The notes: generated by a model not told the origin, from the sequence alone. A stretch of DNA of 44,433 bases from an uncultured Prochlorococcus sp. (GCA_902606505.1 CACLGU010000007.1:1-44433); one strand, 5' to 3'; positions 6,028 through 14,125 are shown, counted from the stretch's first letter. Numbers and translations: made by a program.

Positions 6028-6273
6028 TTAAACAGTATCTGCAATTTTTAAAGCTTCCGCAGGTTCTTTATCCTTATTTATTCCAAATATCCAGGTACAG
6101 GCACCAACTCCTAATGCTCTTGCAATACAATCATCATGTCCAATTTCATCGCAAGGTAATCTGAAAGATTTCTCAATTTTTTTTAAATCGTATCCATTCT
6201 CACCTTCAGGAAAACCAGCTTGCATAGAAATAGGAAATAAAAATAATATTGCTGGAAGAATTAAGCTCTTCAC
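6028..6273 (-). CDS. small secreted protein, unknown
   Basis: 81 residues with a clear signal peptide: basic start (MK), hydrophobic core SLILPAILFLFPIS and likely cleavage after MQA. The mature part is about 62 residues with three Cys (LPCDEIGHDDC, GACTWIF), so a periplasmic protein with one possible disulfide. The start ATG directly follows the stop of the DUF3764-like gene (6274), which indicates coupling. Function unknown. Confidence 0.7.
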   Translation of the reverse strand: MKSLILPAILFLFPISMQAGFPEGENGYDLKKIEKSFRLPCDEIGHDDCIARALGVGACTWIFGINKDKEPAEALKIADTV

Positions 6274-6552
6274 TCAAAAATAACTGGATATAACCGTTGA
6301 ATCGTAAATATGACCTGCACTCTCAATTAATGGTTTCACTGCTGGATCTTCAAACATAGCTATTGATTTACCTTCTTCACCCTGCTCAATAAGAATTACA
6401 CTTGTTGGATCATCTTTCTTTACACCTTTGTATAAGCAAATAATTCCACGCTCTTTATTCATTTTTATATTTTCTTCGCTGTCATAAACCGCCGCCCATT
6501 CTTCAAATGGGACGCTAATTTTGAATGTGAAAACGGTAGTTTCAAGAAACAT
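6274..6552 (-). CDS. DUF3764-like protein
   Basis: 92 residues: TVFTFKISVPFEEWAAVYDS at the start, ILIEQGEEGKSIAMFEDPAV in the middle and the ending STVISSYF. From memory this matches DUF3764, a short family found mainly in Prochlorococcus and marine Synechococcus, probably with a ferredoxin-like alpha+beta fold related in shape to ABM domains. The sequence shows no membrane segment. First gene of the packed minus-strand run. The family assignment is recalled, not searched, and its biochemical role is unknown. Confidence 0.65.
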   Translation of the reverse strand: MFLETTVFTFKISVPFEEWAAVYDSEENIKMNKERGIICLYKGVKKDDPTSVILIEQGEEGKSIAMFEDPAVKPLIESAGHIYDSTVISSYF

Positions 6553-6592
6553 AATAAAAAGGAGCTAATAGATCACTATTGTAGATCGACTG

Positions 6593-6946
6593 TCAATTAT
6601 CAAGAAAAACTGGTGGGTATGGTGTTTGTCCATTCATTAATGATGTGTCAATTGGTTTACAGATATTCATCAATGCATCTTGTCCAAAACCTGGGCCAGA
6701 GGGACCGTCTATAAACTCCTGAAACTCCTCAGCTGAAATACCCTCTTTTACTTCCCAAAAACAATACACAGGGCCAGTTTTAGTTACAGCATTTGCAGAA
6801 TGGTTAAAAAATCCTTTTTCTTTATTAGCTGCTACCGCATCATCCCATCCACCACCAGGTGACATTGCCGCATAAGCTGTTTCCCACCATTTTTCAGCTT
6901 TTCCTGCCTTAAATTCATGATGAACAATATAAAAAGTTGATGCCAT
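6593..6946 (-). CDS. 118-residue conserved picocyanobacterial protein, ABM-like size
   Basis: Starts MASTFYIVHHEFKAGKAEKW, with WWETAYAAMSPGGGWDDAVA next, FFNHSANAV, YCFWEVKEGISAEEFQEFID and a tail PYPPVFLDN. The strand-helix order and Trp-rich opening look like another small dimeric alpha+beta barrel protein of stress type, but I cannot name the family. The frame is open to 6970. I prefer the ATG at 6946 because MISSNIIF before it looks like leader noise. Its last codons lie in a 14-base repeat that recurs at 7048. Confidence 0.65.
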   Translation of the reverse strand: MASTFYIVHHEFKAGKAEKWWETAYAAMSPGGGWDDAVAANKEKGFFNHSANAVTKTGPVYCFWEVKEGISAEEFQEFIDGPSGPGFGQDALMNICKPIDTSLMNGQTPYPPVFLDN

Positions 6947-7019
6947 AAAAATAATATTTGAGCTGATCATAAAGTTACTTGATATAAGTAAGGGAAGATT
7001 AATTTATTTTGAATTCCTA

Positions 7020-7043
7020 AATAAAAAGGGGGCTAAAAGCCCC
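7020..7043 (-). terminator. intrinsic terminator of the 7076-7429 gene
   Basis: GGGGC (7029-7033) pairs with GCCCC (7039-7043) around TAAAA. On the minus strand it is followed by a T-rich run (CTTTTTAT). It lies 33 bases beyond the stop of the minus-strand ABM-like gene. Confidence 0.75.
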
Positions 7044-7075
7044 TTGCGATCGACTGTCAATATATACAATCTAAA

Positions 7076-7429
7076 TCAGAATCCAGATATTGCTTCATAG
7101 AAATCAGCGTCTGGCAGTATTTCCTTCAAGGGTTCAATCTCCTTGGCAGGGCCTTGGACCTGCACAGTAATATCTGACACTTCAAAAAGCTTGGGAATCA
7201 TATGTCCCATATTTTTGAGATGAAATAAAGCGGCGGCACCATCTTTATATGCCTCTCTTACATAAGCCTTATCTGACCCGCATGTAGTGATATTAAAAAA
7301 AAGGCAGTCAGGTTCATTAGCTTTTGTCAGTACCAAAATTTCTTCTAAAAGAGCTATGCACTGGTCCATCTTCCCATCCTTGATTGTGAAGTGGGGATGG
7401 ATAGAAACCATGGTTGTATCGAGAGACAT
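7076..7429 (-). CDS. ABM-superfamily monooxygenase-like protein
   Basis: 117 residues: MVSIHPHFTIKDGKMDQCIA, then ALLEEILVLTKANEPDCLFF, NITTCGSDKAYVREAYKDGA, AALFHLKNMGHMIPKL and VQVQGPAKEIEPLKEIL. The order fits a small dimeric alpha+beta barrel of the ABM/quinol monooxygenase superfamily (A-x-E-x-G/D-C, E/REAYKD, A...H...H). It may use a hydroxyaromatic or quinol-like substrate. The start is ATG 7429 or ATG 7411. The terminator at 7020-7043 ends the transcript. Substrate unknown. It is related in fold to, but not a close copy of, the broken gene at 5046-5435. Confidence 0.65.
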   Translation of the reverse strand: MSLDTTMVSIHPHFTIKDGKMDQCIALLEEILVLTKANEPDCLFFNITTCGSDKAYVREAYKDGAAALFHLKNMGHMIPKLFEVSDITVQVQGPAKEIEPLKEILPDADFYEAISGF

Positions 7430-7569
7430 GAATTTGTAGATATTTCTACTATCTTTTTAGCAACTAATCTTTATGAACAATTTAAAAATATGTATTATTT
7501 AAAAATTAAGAATTTTAATTTGGTATCGCATGTACCGTTTATAAGTTTTTTGGAAGCTATTAATTGGAT

Positions 7570-7752
7570 ATGAGTTATTTTGCCGAACCAAACCATATTG
7601 AATATGATGCATGGTTCGATGAAAACATCGACCCTGTGGATCTTTTGAATTACTCAGATGAAAAGGAGTTCAGTGATTCGGTACACTTTAAGTTCCATAA
7701 GATGTCCACTAAAAATTTAACGATTGGTTCTTCTGATAATTTTCACTGGTAA
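7570..7752 (+). CDS. 60-residue acidic protein, unknown
   Basis: Starts MSYFAEPNHIEYDAWFDENI and continues DPVDLLNYSDEKEFSDSVHF. Very acidic in the first half, with a basic patch near FHKMSTKN. A TTG two codons earlier (7564) is also in frame, and the ATG at 7570 is preferred. No membrane segment and no recognised family. Its composition and isolated position are typical of island orphans. Confidence 0.5.
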   Translation: MSYFAEPNHIEYDAWFDENIDPVDLLNYSDEKEFSDSVHFKFHKMSTKNLTIGSSDNFHW

Positions 7753-7788
7753 ATAAAAGATTTTTCACTCCATAAATATTTATGAATC

Positions 7789-8166
7789 TTACGCAGAATA
7801 TGTTCCATCACTTTCTCTTCTTGCCTTAGCTAATACAATTTCATCTACAACTTTTTCAATCATGTAAGCACTTTTTTTACCAAAACATTTTTCTTTTTTA
7901 ATACTCTCAAAATCATTTGGGATTAAATCATTATGTTCACAACAGTCGCATTTAATATCAATTTTCTTACCTCTGAAAACCTCCAAAGCTCTAGAAAAAA
8001 TCCATTGCTGAACTGAAATACTTTCCCAACCATCAAAATTCGACCATTCATCAAAATCCCTATTAAGGATGCCTTTTAATCCATCAGCCTGATTTACATA
8101 TACTAAGTATGAATCTTTTCTTGGTTCATCATTAATACCAATTGTTTTGACAGAATTTTGATTCAT
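7789..8166 (-). CDS. 125-residue conserved hypothetical protein
   Basis: Includes SYLVYVNQADGLKGILNRDF, WSNFDGWESISVQQWIFSRA and a Cys cluster DIKCDCCEHNDL near residue 77 that could bind a metal together with C94. The C-terminal helix is basic (KVVDEIVLAKARRES). ATG at 8166. Followed by an AT-rich 70-base gap and the DUF985 gene on the same strand. I do not recognise the family, and it is probably restricted to picocyanobacteria. Confidence 0.65.
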   Translation of the reverse strand: MNQNSVKTIGINDEPRKDSYLVYVNQADGLKGILNRDFDEWSNFDGWESISVQQWIFSRALEVFRGKKIDIKCDCCEHNDLIPNDFESIKKEKCFGKKSAYMIEKVVDEIVLAKARRESDGTYSA

Positions 8167-8236
8167 TAAATATAGATTTATTGAGTAGCCTTATAAATCT
8201 AGAGGATGATTTCAAAAATATAAACAAAAAAATGTC

Positions 8237-8704
8237 TCAAATAAGATCATTAATTGCTTTATCTAATCTAGAAGTATGATTTGTATTTCTGAGTAATTCA
8301 AAATCCTTAAAATCAAAGCCCGGGCCAACACAACAACTCACTAGGGTAAATTCGCCTGTACTTTTTGCAGCTTGCCAATATCCAGATGGGATCATTTCTA
8401 CTGGATTATTGGAATCTAAAATTAAATTTCTTATTAACTTATTATCATTATCTAGGCACCATAAATTCAGAGGATCACCCCTTAGATGAATCCAAATTTC
8501 ATCAGCATTTTTTACTCGGTGCCAAGCACTTTTTGCATCTCTCTCCAAAAGATAATAAATTCCTGTAATAAAGTTTCTACTTTGGCCATCTTCCCTTATT
8601 AGAGAATTCTCACTCCTTACTATCTCTCTAAACCATCCACCTTCAGGATGAGGAGATAAATTGAATTGTTTAATTATTTCTATGTTTTTTTTATTAGGAT
8701 TCAC
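8237..8704 (-). CDS. cupin superfamily protein, DUF985 (cupin_5) family
   Basis: 155 residues with the hallmark segments of DUF985: LSPHPEGGWFREIVRS near residue 16, ITGIYYLLERDAKSAWHRVK, NADEIWIHLRGDPLNLW, and MIPSGYWQAAKSTGEFTLVS then CCVGPGFDFKDFELL at the C-terminus. These form the two conserved cupin motifs, with His (HRV) and Glu (DEIW) as likely metal ligands. The family is small, cytosolic and of uncertain activity (sugar-epimerase-like fold). ATG 8704 gives the normal length. Confidence 0.9.
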   Translation of the reverse strand: MNPNKKNIEIIKQFNLSPHPEGGWFREIVRSENSLIREDGQSRNFITGIYYLLERDAKSAWHRVKNADEIWIHLRGDPLNLWCLDNDNKLIRNLILDSNNPVEMIPSGYWQAAKSTGEFTLVSCCVGPGFDFKDFELLRNTNHTSRLDKAINDLI

Positions 8705-8776
8705 ATCATAAAAATATCCTTTAAATGACTCTTATAGTTAAAAGCTAACTGAAAATAAACTATATTTTCTAAAAAA

Positions 8777-8920
8777 TTAAGCACAAATAACTGACAAATC
8801 TACGAAATTTTTATTTTCATCTGCCAATTCAGTAATGATTCTATTAAGCCATTCAGAGGTCGTTTCACAATAACCTACATTTAAAATAGTTTTTTGCTTT
8901 GCTGTTTCTTCTTTATTCAT
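8777..8920 (-). CDS. 47-residue protein, unknown
   Basis: Starts MNKEETAKQKTILNVGYCET and continues TSEWLNRIITELADENKNFV to the end DLSVICA. Soluble, with Cys at positions 18 and 46. Open from an ATG to a TAA with no overlapping gene, lying between the DUF985 gene and the gene at 9103. Protein-like composition, but no recognised family. Confidence 0.5.
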   Translation of the reverse strand: MNKEETAKQKTILNVGYCETTSEWLNRIITELADENKNFVDLSVICA

Positions 8921-9102
8921 AGTTAGAGTATTTTTATATAAATTAGTCTTTAAATAAATCTATGTGAATAAGTCTTAATTACTATCTATTTTAAAAAGTT
9001 GTATTTAATACATATTTAAGAACAACTAGTAAACAAATAAAATTAAATTGTTGACAAGAAAATGTATCCAAGTAAGAGTAGAAAAAATTTATTATTTAAC
9101 CT

Positions 9103-9288
9103 ATGAATAACATCAAGATTGAGGAATTGATGAAAGTAAGGTTCGATGGTATTGCTAATAGAATTGGGCAATTAAGCAAAAGGGAGAGTGAGTCTTTATT
9201 ACTTGAGCATCTTGAGTGGTTGGAGGGAGGATGGGAGACTGAAGAAATCTTATTTTTAAAAAAGCCCTACAGAAAATGGTGGTTCTAA
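9103..9288 (+). CDS. 61-residue protein, unknown
   Basis: MNNIKIEELMKVRFDGIANR, IGQLSKRESESLLLEHLEWL then EGGWETEEILFLKKPYRKWW. Soluble and helical with a Trp-rich C-terminus. A TTGACA box at 9051-9056 lies about 46 bases upstream and could be part of its promoter, although the -10 partner is unclear. It converges with thiD. Probable right edge of the accessory region that starts after tRNA-Thr. Confidence 0.6.
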   Translation: MNNIKIEELMKVRFDGIANRIGQLSKRESESLLLEHLEWLEGGWETEEILFLKKPYRKWWF

Positions 9289-9306
9289 CTCCACTTCTGT
9301 AAATAA

Positions 9307-10086
9307 TTAATGATGGCCTAAGGGACCAGGGCCAGATCCTATTTTATAAGAATTTTCTAAAGATTTCTCAACAAATGATTTCGCCTTTTGTATGGAATCA
9401 AATAGATCAAAACCTAAGGCCTTGTAACCACAAATAGCAGCACTCAAAGTACAGCCGCTACCATGGGTATTTTTTGTATTTATAAAATTATTAAATAGCC
9501 ACTCTTTTCTACCATTTAAGTCAAGAAAAAAATCCTTCCCTTTCATATCTTTTAAACCGCCACCTTTTATAAGTACCGCTTTAGCTCCAAGACCAATGAT
9601 TTTTCTTGCTGAATTTTCGATATCTTCTTTACCCCTTATTTCTAAACCAGAAAGTAGATTTGCTTCATAAATATTTGGAGTTACCAAATCAGCAATTGGT
9701 AATAAGAGTTTTTTATAAGCATTAATAGCAGAATCTTCCAGTAATTTAGAACCAGTTCTTGTAGCCATTACTGGGTCAATAATTTTGGTTATTTTGTATG
9801 TATTTAATTTTAAAGCAGTATCATTAATTATCCTTTCATTTAATAACATTCCAGTTTTTAAGGCATCAATACCAAAATCAGCAAATAAAGTATCTAACTG
9901 ATTTAATAAAGTATTCTTCTCTACTGGTTGAACGCATGTAACCTCTATACTATTTTGTGCGGTAATACATGTAATAACAGAACATCCATGTACTTTAAGG
10001 GCCATAAAAGTTCTCAAGTCAGCCTGTATGCCTGCTCCGCCACCAGAATCACTACCGCCTATTGAAAGTGCAATTTTAGAATACAT
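9307..10086 (-). CDS. thiD: hydroxymethylpyrimidine/phosphomethylpyrimidine kinase
   Basis: Phosphorylates HMP and then HMP-P, supplying the pyrimidine half of thiamin diphosphate in the cytosol. 259 residues of the ribokinase-like fold: SIGGSDSGGGAGIQADLRTF at 8-27 (substrate and glycine motif), MATRTGSKLLEDSA for the magnesium region, VLIKGGGLKDMKGKD, and the anion-hole/catalytic motif NTHGSGCTLSAA with Cys212. Length and start (ATG 10086) match the family. The next minus-strand gene upstream, tenA, also belongs to thiamin salvage, 49 bases away, so co-transcription is likely. Confidence 0.95.
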   Translation of the reverse strand: MYSKIALSIGGSDSGGGAGIQADLRTFMALKVHGCSVITCITAQNSIEVTCVQPVEKNTLLNQLDTLFADFGIDALKTGMLLNERIINDTALKLNTYKITKIIDPVMATRTGSKLLEDSAINAYKKLLLPIADLVTPNIYEANLLSGLEIRGKEDIENSARKIIGLGAKAVLIKGGGLKDMKGKDFFLDLNGRKEWLFNNFINTKNTHGSGCTLSAAICGYKALGFDLFDSIQKAKSFVEKSLENSYKIGSGPGPLGHH

Positions 10087-10135
10087 AATTTATTAACTCG
10101 TTTTTAAAAGTAATATAAATAAATTTTAATTTAAA

Positions 10136-10759
10136 TCAGAAATCTGAATATGCATTAAAAAAATCTAACTCCAATTCCATAGCTCTCCTGTATAAATATT
10201 TGGCCTGATCAAAATCATAAGTTTCTTTATTGGTCTCAATAAGATTTTCAAGTGAATCTGCTAGCTTTTCAAAGCTCTCATCAGAGTAAGTAATTATCCA
10301 TTCTTTATATTTAATGTCAAAATCCTCTTTATACAAACTTTTACCTATCCAGGAATAAAGTCGCATACATGGAGTCATTGCAAACATTATTTCAAGAGAG
10401 TTAAGTCTTTTGGAAGTATCCTCAAGGAAATCTGTATAATTTTTTGTAGCTTTTTTTATGTAGTTATTAGATAAATCAATATCCCATTCTTTTGCATAAG
10501 TTTCATGAAGTATTAACTCCTCTGAAACTCCCATTAAAAGTTCACTCAACTTCCTTATTGAGTACTTATCTTTTGATTTAGAAACTGCAAGACCATATGC
10601 CTTAGCAAAAGTCTCTAAAAAGAAATAATCTTGAGCTAAATATTCTTGAAATATATTTTTAGGGAGACTTCCATTCTTTAAACCTTGAACAAATTTTGAA
10701 TTTAAACTTAGTAAAGCAATCTCATAATTATCCTCCCAAAGTTTTTTTGTTATTTTCAT
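10136..10759 (-). CDS. tenA: TenA-family thiaminase II (aminopyrimidine aminohydrolase)
   Basis: All-helical haem-oxygenase-like fold that hydrolyses aminopyrimidine breakdown products of thiamin so that HMP can be reused. The 207-residue protein has QEYLAQDYFFLETFAKAYG (Asp44 for the pyrimidine), MTPCMRLYSWIG (Cys131, the nucleophile, with Tyr135) and RRAMELELDFF (Glu197). The Cys is kept, so it belongs to the Cys-type TenA rather than the Cys-less TenA_E branch. Its product feeds ThiD encoded next to it. ATG 10759. Confidence 0.9.
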   Translation of the reverse strand: MKITKKLWEDNYEIALLSLNSKFVQGLKNGSLPKNIFQEYLAQDYFFLETFAKAYGLAVSKSKDKYSIRKLSELLMGVSEELILHETYAKEWDIDLSNNYIKKATKNYTDFLEDTSKRLNSLEIMFAMTPCMRLYSWIGKSLYKEDFDIKYKEWIITYSDESFEKLADSLENLIETNKETYDFDQAKYLYRRAMELELDFFNAYSDF

Positions 10760-10845
10760 TTTTTTGATTTTTAGTTATTTTAAAATCTTTTATATTTTTT
10801 ACCTACAAACTTAATCTTATTTTTCTAGGATTAAAAGAAAAAATT

Positions 10846-12342
10846 ATGAAAGAAATAAATATCTTATGGTTTAAGAAAGATTTAAGAATTTATGATAACG
10901 AAGCTCTTTGTGAGGCTATAAAAGAATGTGATATTTTACCTATTTACATTATTGAGGTAGATATTTGGAGCCAAAATACCCATTCACAAAGACAATGGAA
11001 ATTTTGCAAAGAAAGTTTAATAGATTTAAGGAATTCACTTGCTGAGATCGGACAACCATTAATTATTAGAACTGGAAATGTTATTAATATTTTTGATGAA
11101 ATTAGTTCAAAATTCAAAATCAAAGGTATATATAGCCATCAAGAAACAGGAGATTGGCTTACTTATAAAAGAGATCAAAAAGTTAGACAATGGACTTTAA
11201 GCAAAAATATTATTTGGAAGGAATTTCTACAATTTTCAGTTTTTAGAGGAAATTTAGATAGGAATAATTGGTCTAAAAAGTGGCAAAAAAATTCCGAAAA
11301 AAACTTTTTCAAGGCTCCATCAAGAATAAATTCTATTAACTTTGATGCTGGAGAAATACCCTCAGACGAAATTTTTCCCTTTAAAAAAGAAACTTGTCCA
11401 GGAAGAATGCAAGGTGGAAGAAAGAGAGGTTTAGAGAGAATGCAATACTTCTTTAATAAAAAATTAAATTCTTATTCAAAAGATATTTCTAGCCCAGAAA
11501 AATCATTTGATAGTTGTTCAAGACTATCCCCATATATTTGTTGGGGATGCATTTCATTAAAAGAAATTTTTAATAAGGCAAATATATCAAAAAACAATAA
11601 TTCCAGGATGTTAAAAAGTAGATTAACTTGGCATTGTCATTTTATTCAGAAACTTGAAAGTGAACCAGAACTAGAGTTTAGGGAATTCCATCCTTTTTTT
11701 AAAAACATTAGAGAAAGAAATAATGAATTACTTTATTCATGGAGTTCAGGTAATACAGGCTTTCCTTTTATAGATGCATGTATGCGCTCATTAAATTTTA
11801 ATGGATGGATTAACTTCAGGATGAGAGCTATGTTAATGTCTTTTGCTAGTTATAATTTATGGCTACCATGGCAAGATTCAGGTTCAGAATTAGCAAATAA
11901 ATTTGTAGATTATGAGCCTGGAATACATTGGAACCAATGCCAAATGCAATCTGGAACTACATCTATCAATACCAATAGAATTTATAATCCTATTAAGCAG
12001 GGAAAAGATCATGATCCTCAAGGAAAATTTATAAAAAAATGGATACCAGAATTAAAGGATATATCACTTAATTACATTCATGAACCATGGCTATTATCTA
12101 GATTTAATATAGAAGAATATGAACAAATTAATTACATAAGACCAATAATTGACATCCCAAATAGCACTAAAACTGCAAAGAAGAAAATTCAGGAAATCGT
12201 TAAAAAGAATGGATATTGGGATATCTCAAAAGAAATTTATTTAAAACATGGTTCTAGAAAAAGGCTTAGAAAAAATATAAGTAATAAAAAAATTGTTTCT
12301 AAAGAAAAGGAAATACAATATGAACTGAAATTAGATTTCTAA
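10846..12342 (+). CDS. cryptochrome/DNA photolyase family flavoprotein
   Basis: 498 residues: an N-terminal Rossmann-like photolyase domain (INILWFKKDLRIYDNEALCE, SHQETGDW) and a C-terminal FAD-binding helical domain from about 200, with LSPYICWGCISLKEIFNKA, RLTWHCHFIQKLES, FPFIDACMRSLNFNGWINFR, MRAMLMSFASYNLWLPW, then DYEPGIHWNQCQMQSGTTSI. The last motif resembles the flavin pocket of photolyases. It is annotated in related genomes as a photolyase-like protein and may differ from the classical CPD enzyme: the WxxR...N residues are present, but the DNA-lesion pocket residues cannot be judged by eye. Divergent from tenA with 86 bases between starts. The basic tail (SRKRLRKNISNKK) may help nucleic-acid binding. 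Confidence 0.85.
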   Translation: MKEINILWFKKDLRIYDNEALCEAIKECDILPIYIIEVDIWSQNTHSQRQWKFCKESLIDLRNSLAEIGQPLIIRTGNVINIFDEISSKFKIKGIYSHQETGDWLTYKRDQKVRQWTLSKNIIWKEFLQFSVFRGNLDRNNWSKKWQKNSEKNFFKAPSRINSINFDAGEIPSDEIFPFKKETCPGRMQGGRKRGLERMQYFFNKKLNSYSKDISSPEKSFDSCSRLSPYICWGCISLKEIFNKANISKNNNSRMLKSRLTWHCHFIQKLESEPELEFREFHPFFKNIRERNNELLYSWSSGNTGFPFIDACMRSLNFNGWINFRMRAMLMSFASYNLWLPWQDSGSELANKFVDYEPGIHWNQCQMQSGTTSINTNRIYNPIKQGKDHDPQGKFIKKWIPELKDISLNYIHEPWLLSRFNIEEYEQINYIRPIIDIPNSTKTAKKKIQEIVKKNGYWDISKEIYLKHGSRKRLRKNISNKKIVSKEKEIQYELKLDF

Positions 12343-12469
12343 ATTTTATTGTCAGAAATTTCCAGATTCTTTTTAGTGAATAGGTAAGTTTTTTAAATTT
12401 TGAAATTGAATATATAAATCCACGATGAAGTAATGCAAGCTTTAATGTATTTATTAGAATTTATTAATT

Positions 12470-12643
12470 ATGTCTGAAAGATTTGAATGGGACGATACCA
12501 ACAGTTCAGGTATATGGTGGAGTACTAATGTAAGTATTAGAGACGAGTGCATTTTGCTTAAAGAAGATACTCAATGCGAAGATTCTGATATCGTCGAACT
12601 TCTTAGGAGTATTGCACAAAATATTGAAGATAATGGCCTTTAA
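12470..12643 (+). CDS. 57-residue acidic protein, unknown
   Basis: Starts MSERFEWDDTNSSGIWWSTN, then VSIRDECILLKEDTQCEDSD and ends IAQNIEDNGL. Acidic, two Cys, soluble. It begins 127 bases after the photolyase-family gene. The open frame has protein-like composition and no competing gene. No family recognised. Converges with pip. Confidence 0.55.
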   Translation: MSERFEWDDTNSSGIWWSTNVSIRDECILLKEDTQCEDSDIVELLRSIAQNIEDNGL

Positions 12644-12666
12644 TTTTTAAAGGAATATTCTTTCTT

Positions 12667-13617
12667 TTAGAGATTTTGAATTCCTTTTACAGCTTTTATT
12701 AATTCGATAGTAATACCTTTTTCACTCATTGAATGACCAGCATCATTAACAATAATTAATTCAGAATTCTTTAATTTCTTATTTAGATCCCAAGCACTCC
12801 TAACAGGACATACAACGTCATACCTCCCTTGAATTATTTTTGTTGGAATCGATTCTATTGCTCTTATATTTTTCAAAATAAAATCATCTTCTAAGAAAAT
12901 ATTATTAATAAAATAATGACATTCGATCCTTGCAAAGGCATCTGAAAAAGAATTAACTTGAGACTTATCAAAATCAAATTTTTTATTTATTAAATGACTA
13001 GTTGAGAGTTCCCATTTTGTCCAAGCTGCTGCTGCTTTTGATCTAAGATTTGAATCTGAAGATGTTAGATATTTATAAAAAGAACTTATTAAATCATTTC
13101 TTTCTTCTTTTGGTATTACAGAAATATATTCTTCAAATTCATCAGGGAATATCTCACTTGCACCATATTGGTAGAACCACAATAATTCAAACTTTCTACA
13201 TAAAAATATTCCTCTCAAAGTTAAGCTCGTAACTCTTGAGGGATTTTTAATTGCATATATAAGTGAAAGTGTTGAGCCCCAAGATCCACCAAACAAATGC
13301 CAACTATCTATTTTTAATAGAATCCTTAATTTCTCAATATCATCAACTAAATGATTAGTCGTATTTTCTTTTAATTCGGAGAAAGGAGTTGAAGAACCGC
13401 AACCCCTTTGATCAAATTGTATAATATCAAATTTATATGGATCAAAGTATCTTCTATATCTTGGTTGACTTCCTCCTCCTGGGCCTCCATGAATAACTAG
13501 TATTTTTTTACCATTTGGATTGCCAGATCTTTCCCAATAAATCGTATGAATATCACTTACTTGTAAAAAACCCTTTTCATGAACTTCAATTTTAGGAAAC
13601 AAGACTTGATCTTTCAT
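12667..13617 (-). CDS. pip: proline iminopeptidase (alpha/beta hydrolase)
   Basis: Cytosolic serine peptidase that releases N-terminal proline. 316 residues of S33 family: HGGPGGGSQPRYRRYFDP at 43-60 (oxyanion loop), FDQRGCGSS at 68-76, nucleophile Ser112 in GGSWGS, Asp267 in GRYDVVCP and His295 in NDAGHSM. A cap domain in between holds WTKWELSTSHL. Length and order match the family exactly. ATG 13617. Confidence 0.93.
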   Translation of the reverse strand: MKDQVLFPKIEVHEKGFLQVSDIHTIYWERSGNPNGKKILVIHGGPGGGSQPRYRRYFDPYKFDIIQFDQRGCGSSTPFSELKENTTNHLVDDIEKLRILLKIDSWHLFGGSWGSTLSLIYAIKNPSRVTSLTLRGIFLCRKFELLWFYQYGASEIFPDEFEEYISVIPKEERNDLISSFYKYLTSSDSNLRSKAAAAWTKWELSTSHLINKKFDFDKSQVNSFSDAFARIECHYFINNIFLEDDFILKNIRAIESIPTKIIQGRYDVVCPVRSAWDLNKKLKNSELIIVNDAGHSMSEKGITIELIKAVKGIQNL

Positions 13618-13690
13618 TGTGAAATATTTTTAAACACTTAATAAATCCATATTATCCAAAAAGAAGTCAAGTTTAGAAGTAGTTTATTAA

Positions 13691-13720
13691 AAAAAAAGGA
13701 CTGGTGGTACAGTCCTTTTT
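13691..13720 (-). terminator. strong hairpin terminator (both strands)
   Basis: GGACTG (13698-13703) pairs with CAGTCC (13710-13715), extended by A/T pairs, with a GTGGTA loop. On the minus strand nine T follow the stem. On the plus strand five T follow. Because pip starts downstream of it on the minus strand, the transcript it ends must come from the gene-poor stretch 13720-14125 or from the genes at 14126-14451. Confidence 0.75.
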
Positions 13721-13990
13721 GATATTTGATTTCCTTCTAACAGGATATAAAATTACATATTTTAAAGTCTATTTACTCATAAACCTAGAATACGTGAATT
13801 CGGGGATTTCTCTCGATAATTTCAGTCCCTATTGTCGCTAGTAATTATAAAGCGAAGTCTTATCAGACTAATTGATTGAACTTTAATTTTCGAATAATCC
13901 CATTCTCAGGAATACGCTTCCTATATTTTGGAATTTGCTAAATTTCAGGCGGACTATCAATCATTTAGATTGCCTCCGAACTCAACATTT
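13697..13990 (-). ncRNA. candidate structured RNA or long 3' UTR
   Basis: The 13720-14125 stretch has no credible coding frame: stops are frequent in all six frames. Parts are less AT-rich than other gaps and show local inverted repeats (GGAAGCGTATTCC on the minus strand; CAATC/GATTG near 13955-13975). A strong minus-strand terminator closes it. A short frame with ribosome-site-like GGAGG (MIDSPPEI, near 13975) is present. I could not match it to tmRNA, RNase P RNA or SRP RNA by their signature motifs. 6S RNA cannot be excluded by eye. Boundaries are guesses. Confidence 0.3.
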
Positions 13991-14125
13991 ATAAATTACT
14001 CCTTTTTATATTTTCAGTAAATCCGTAAATATGCTGATTTACTTTTTTCTTAATTTGTAAGAGGATTTTAATGATCCTTTGTTTTTTATAGATAAATATA
14101 AATAATAAAGTCTAAAATGTTTTTG

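Larger units (their letters stand above)
6584..7061. repeat. 14-base direct repeats bracketing one gene
   Basis: GATCGACTGTCAAT occurs at 6584-6597 and again at 7048-7061. The first copy covers the stop region of the gene at 6593-6946. The second lies just past the stop of the ABM-like gene at 7076. The 464-base unit between them contains exactly one gene, as expected for a cassette gained or lost by short-repeat recombination. Confidence 0.6.

Noticed and set aside
13691-14000. tmRNA, RNase P RNA or SRP RNA in the gap
   Set aside because: Signature words (tag peptide reading ANK..., GAGGAAAGTCC, and GGTCAGGTCCGGAAGGAAGC) are not present on either strand.
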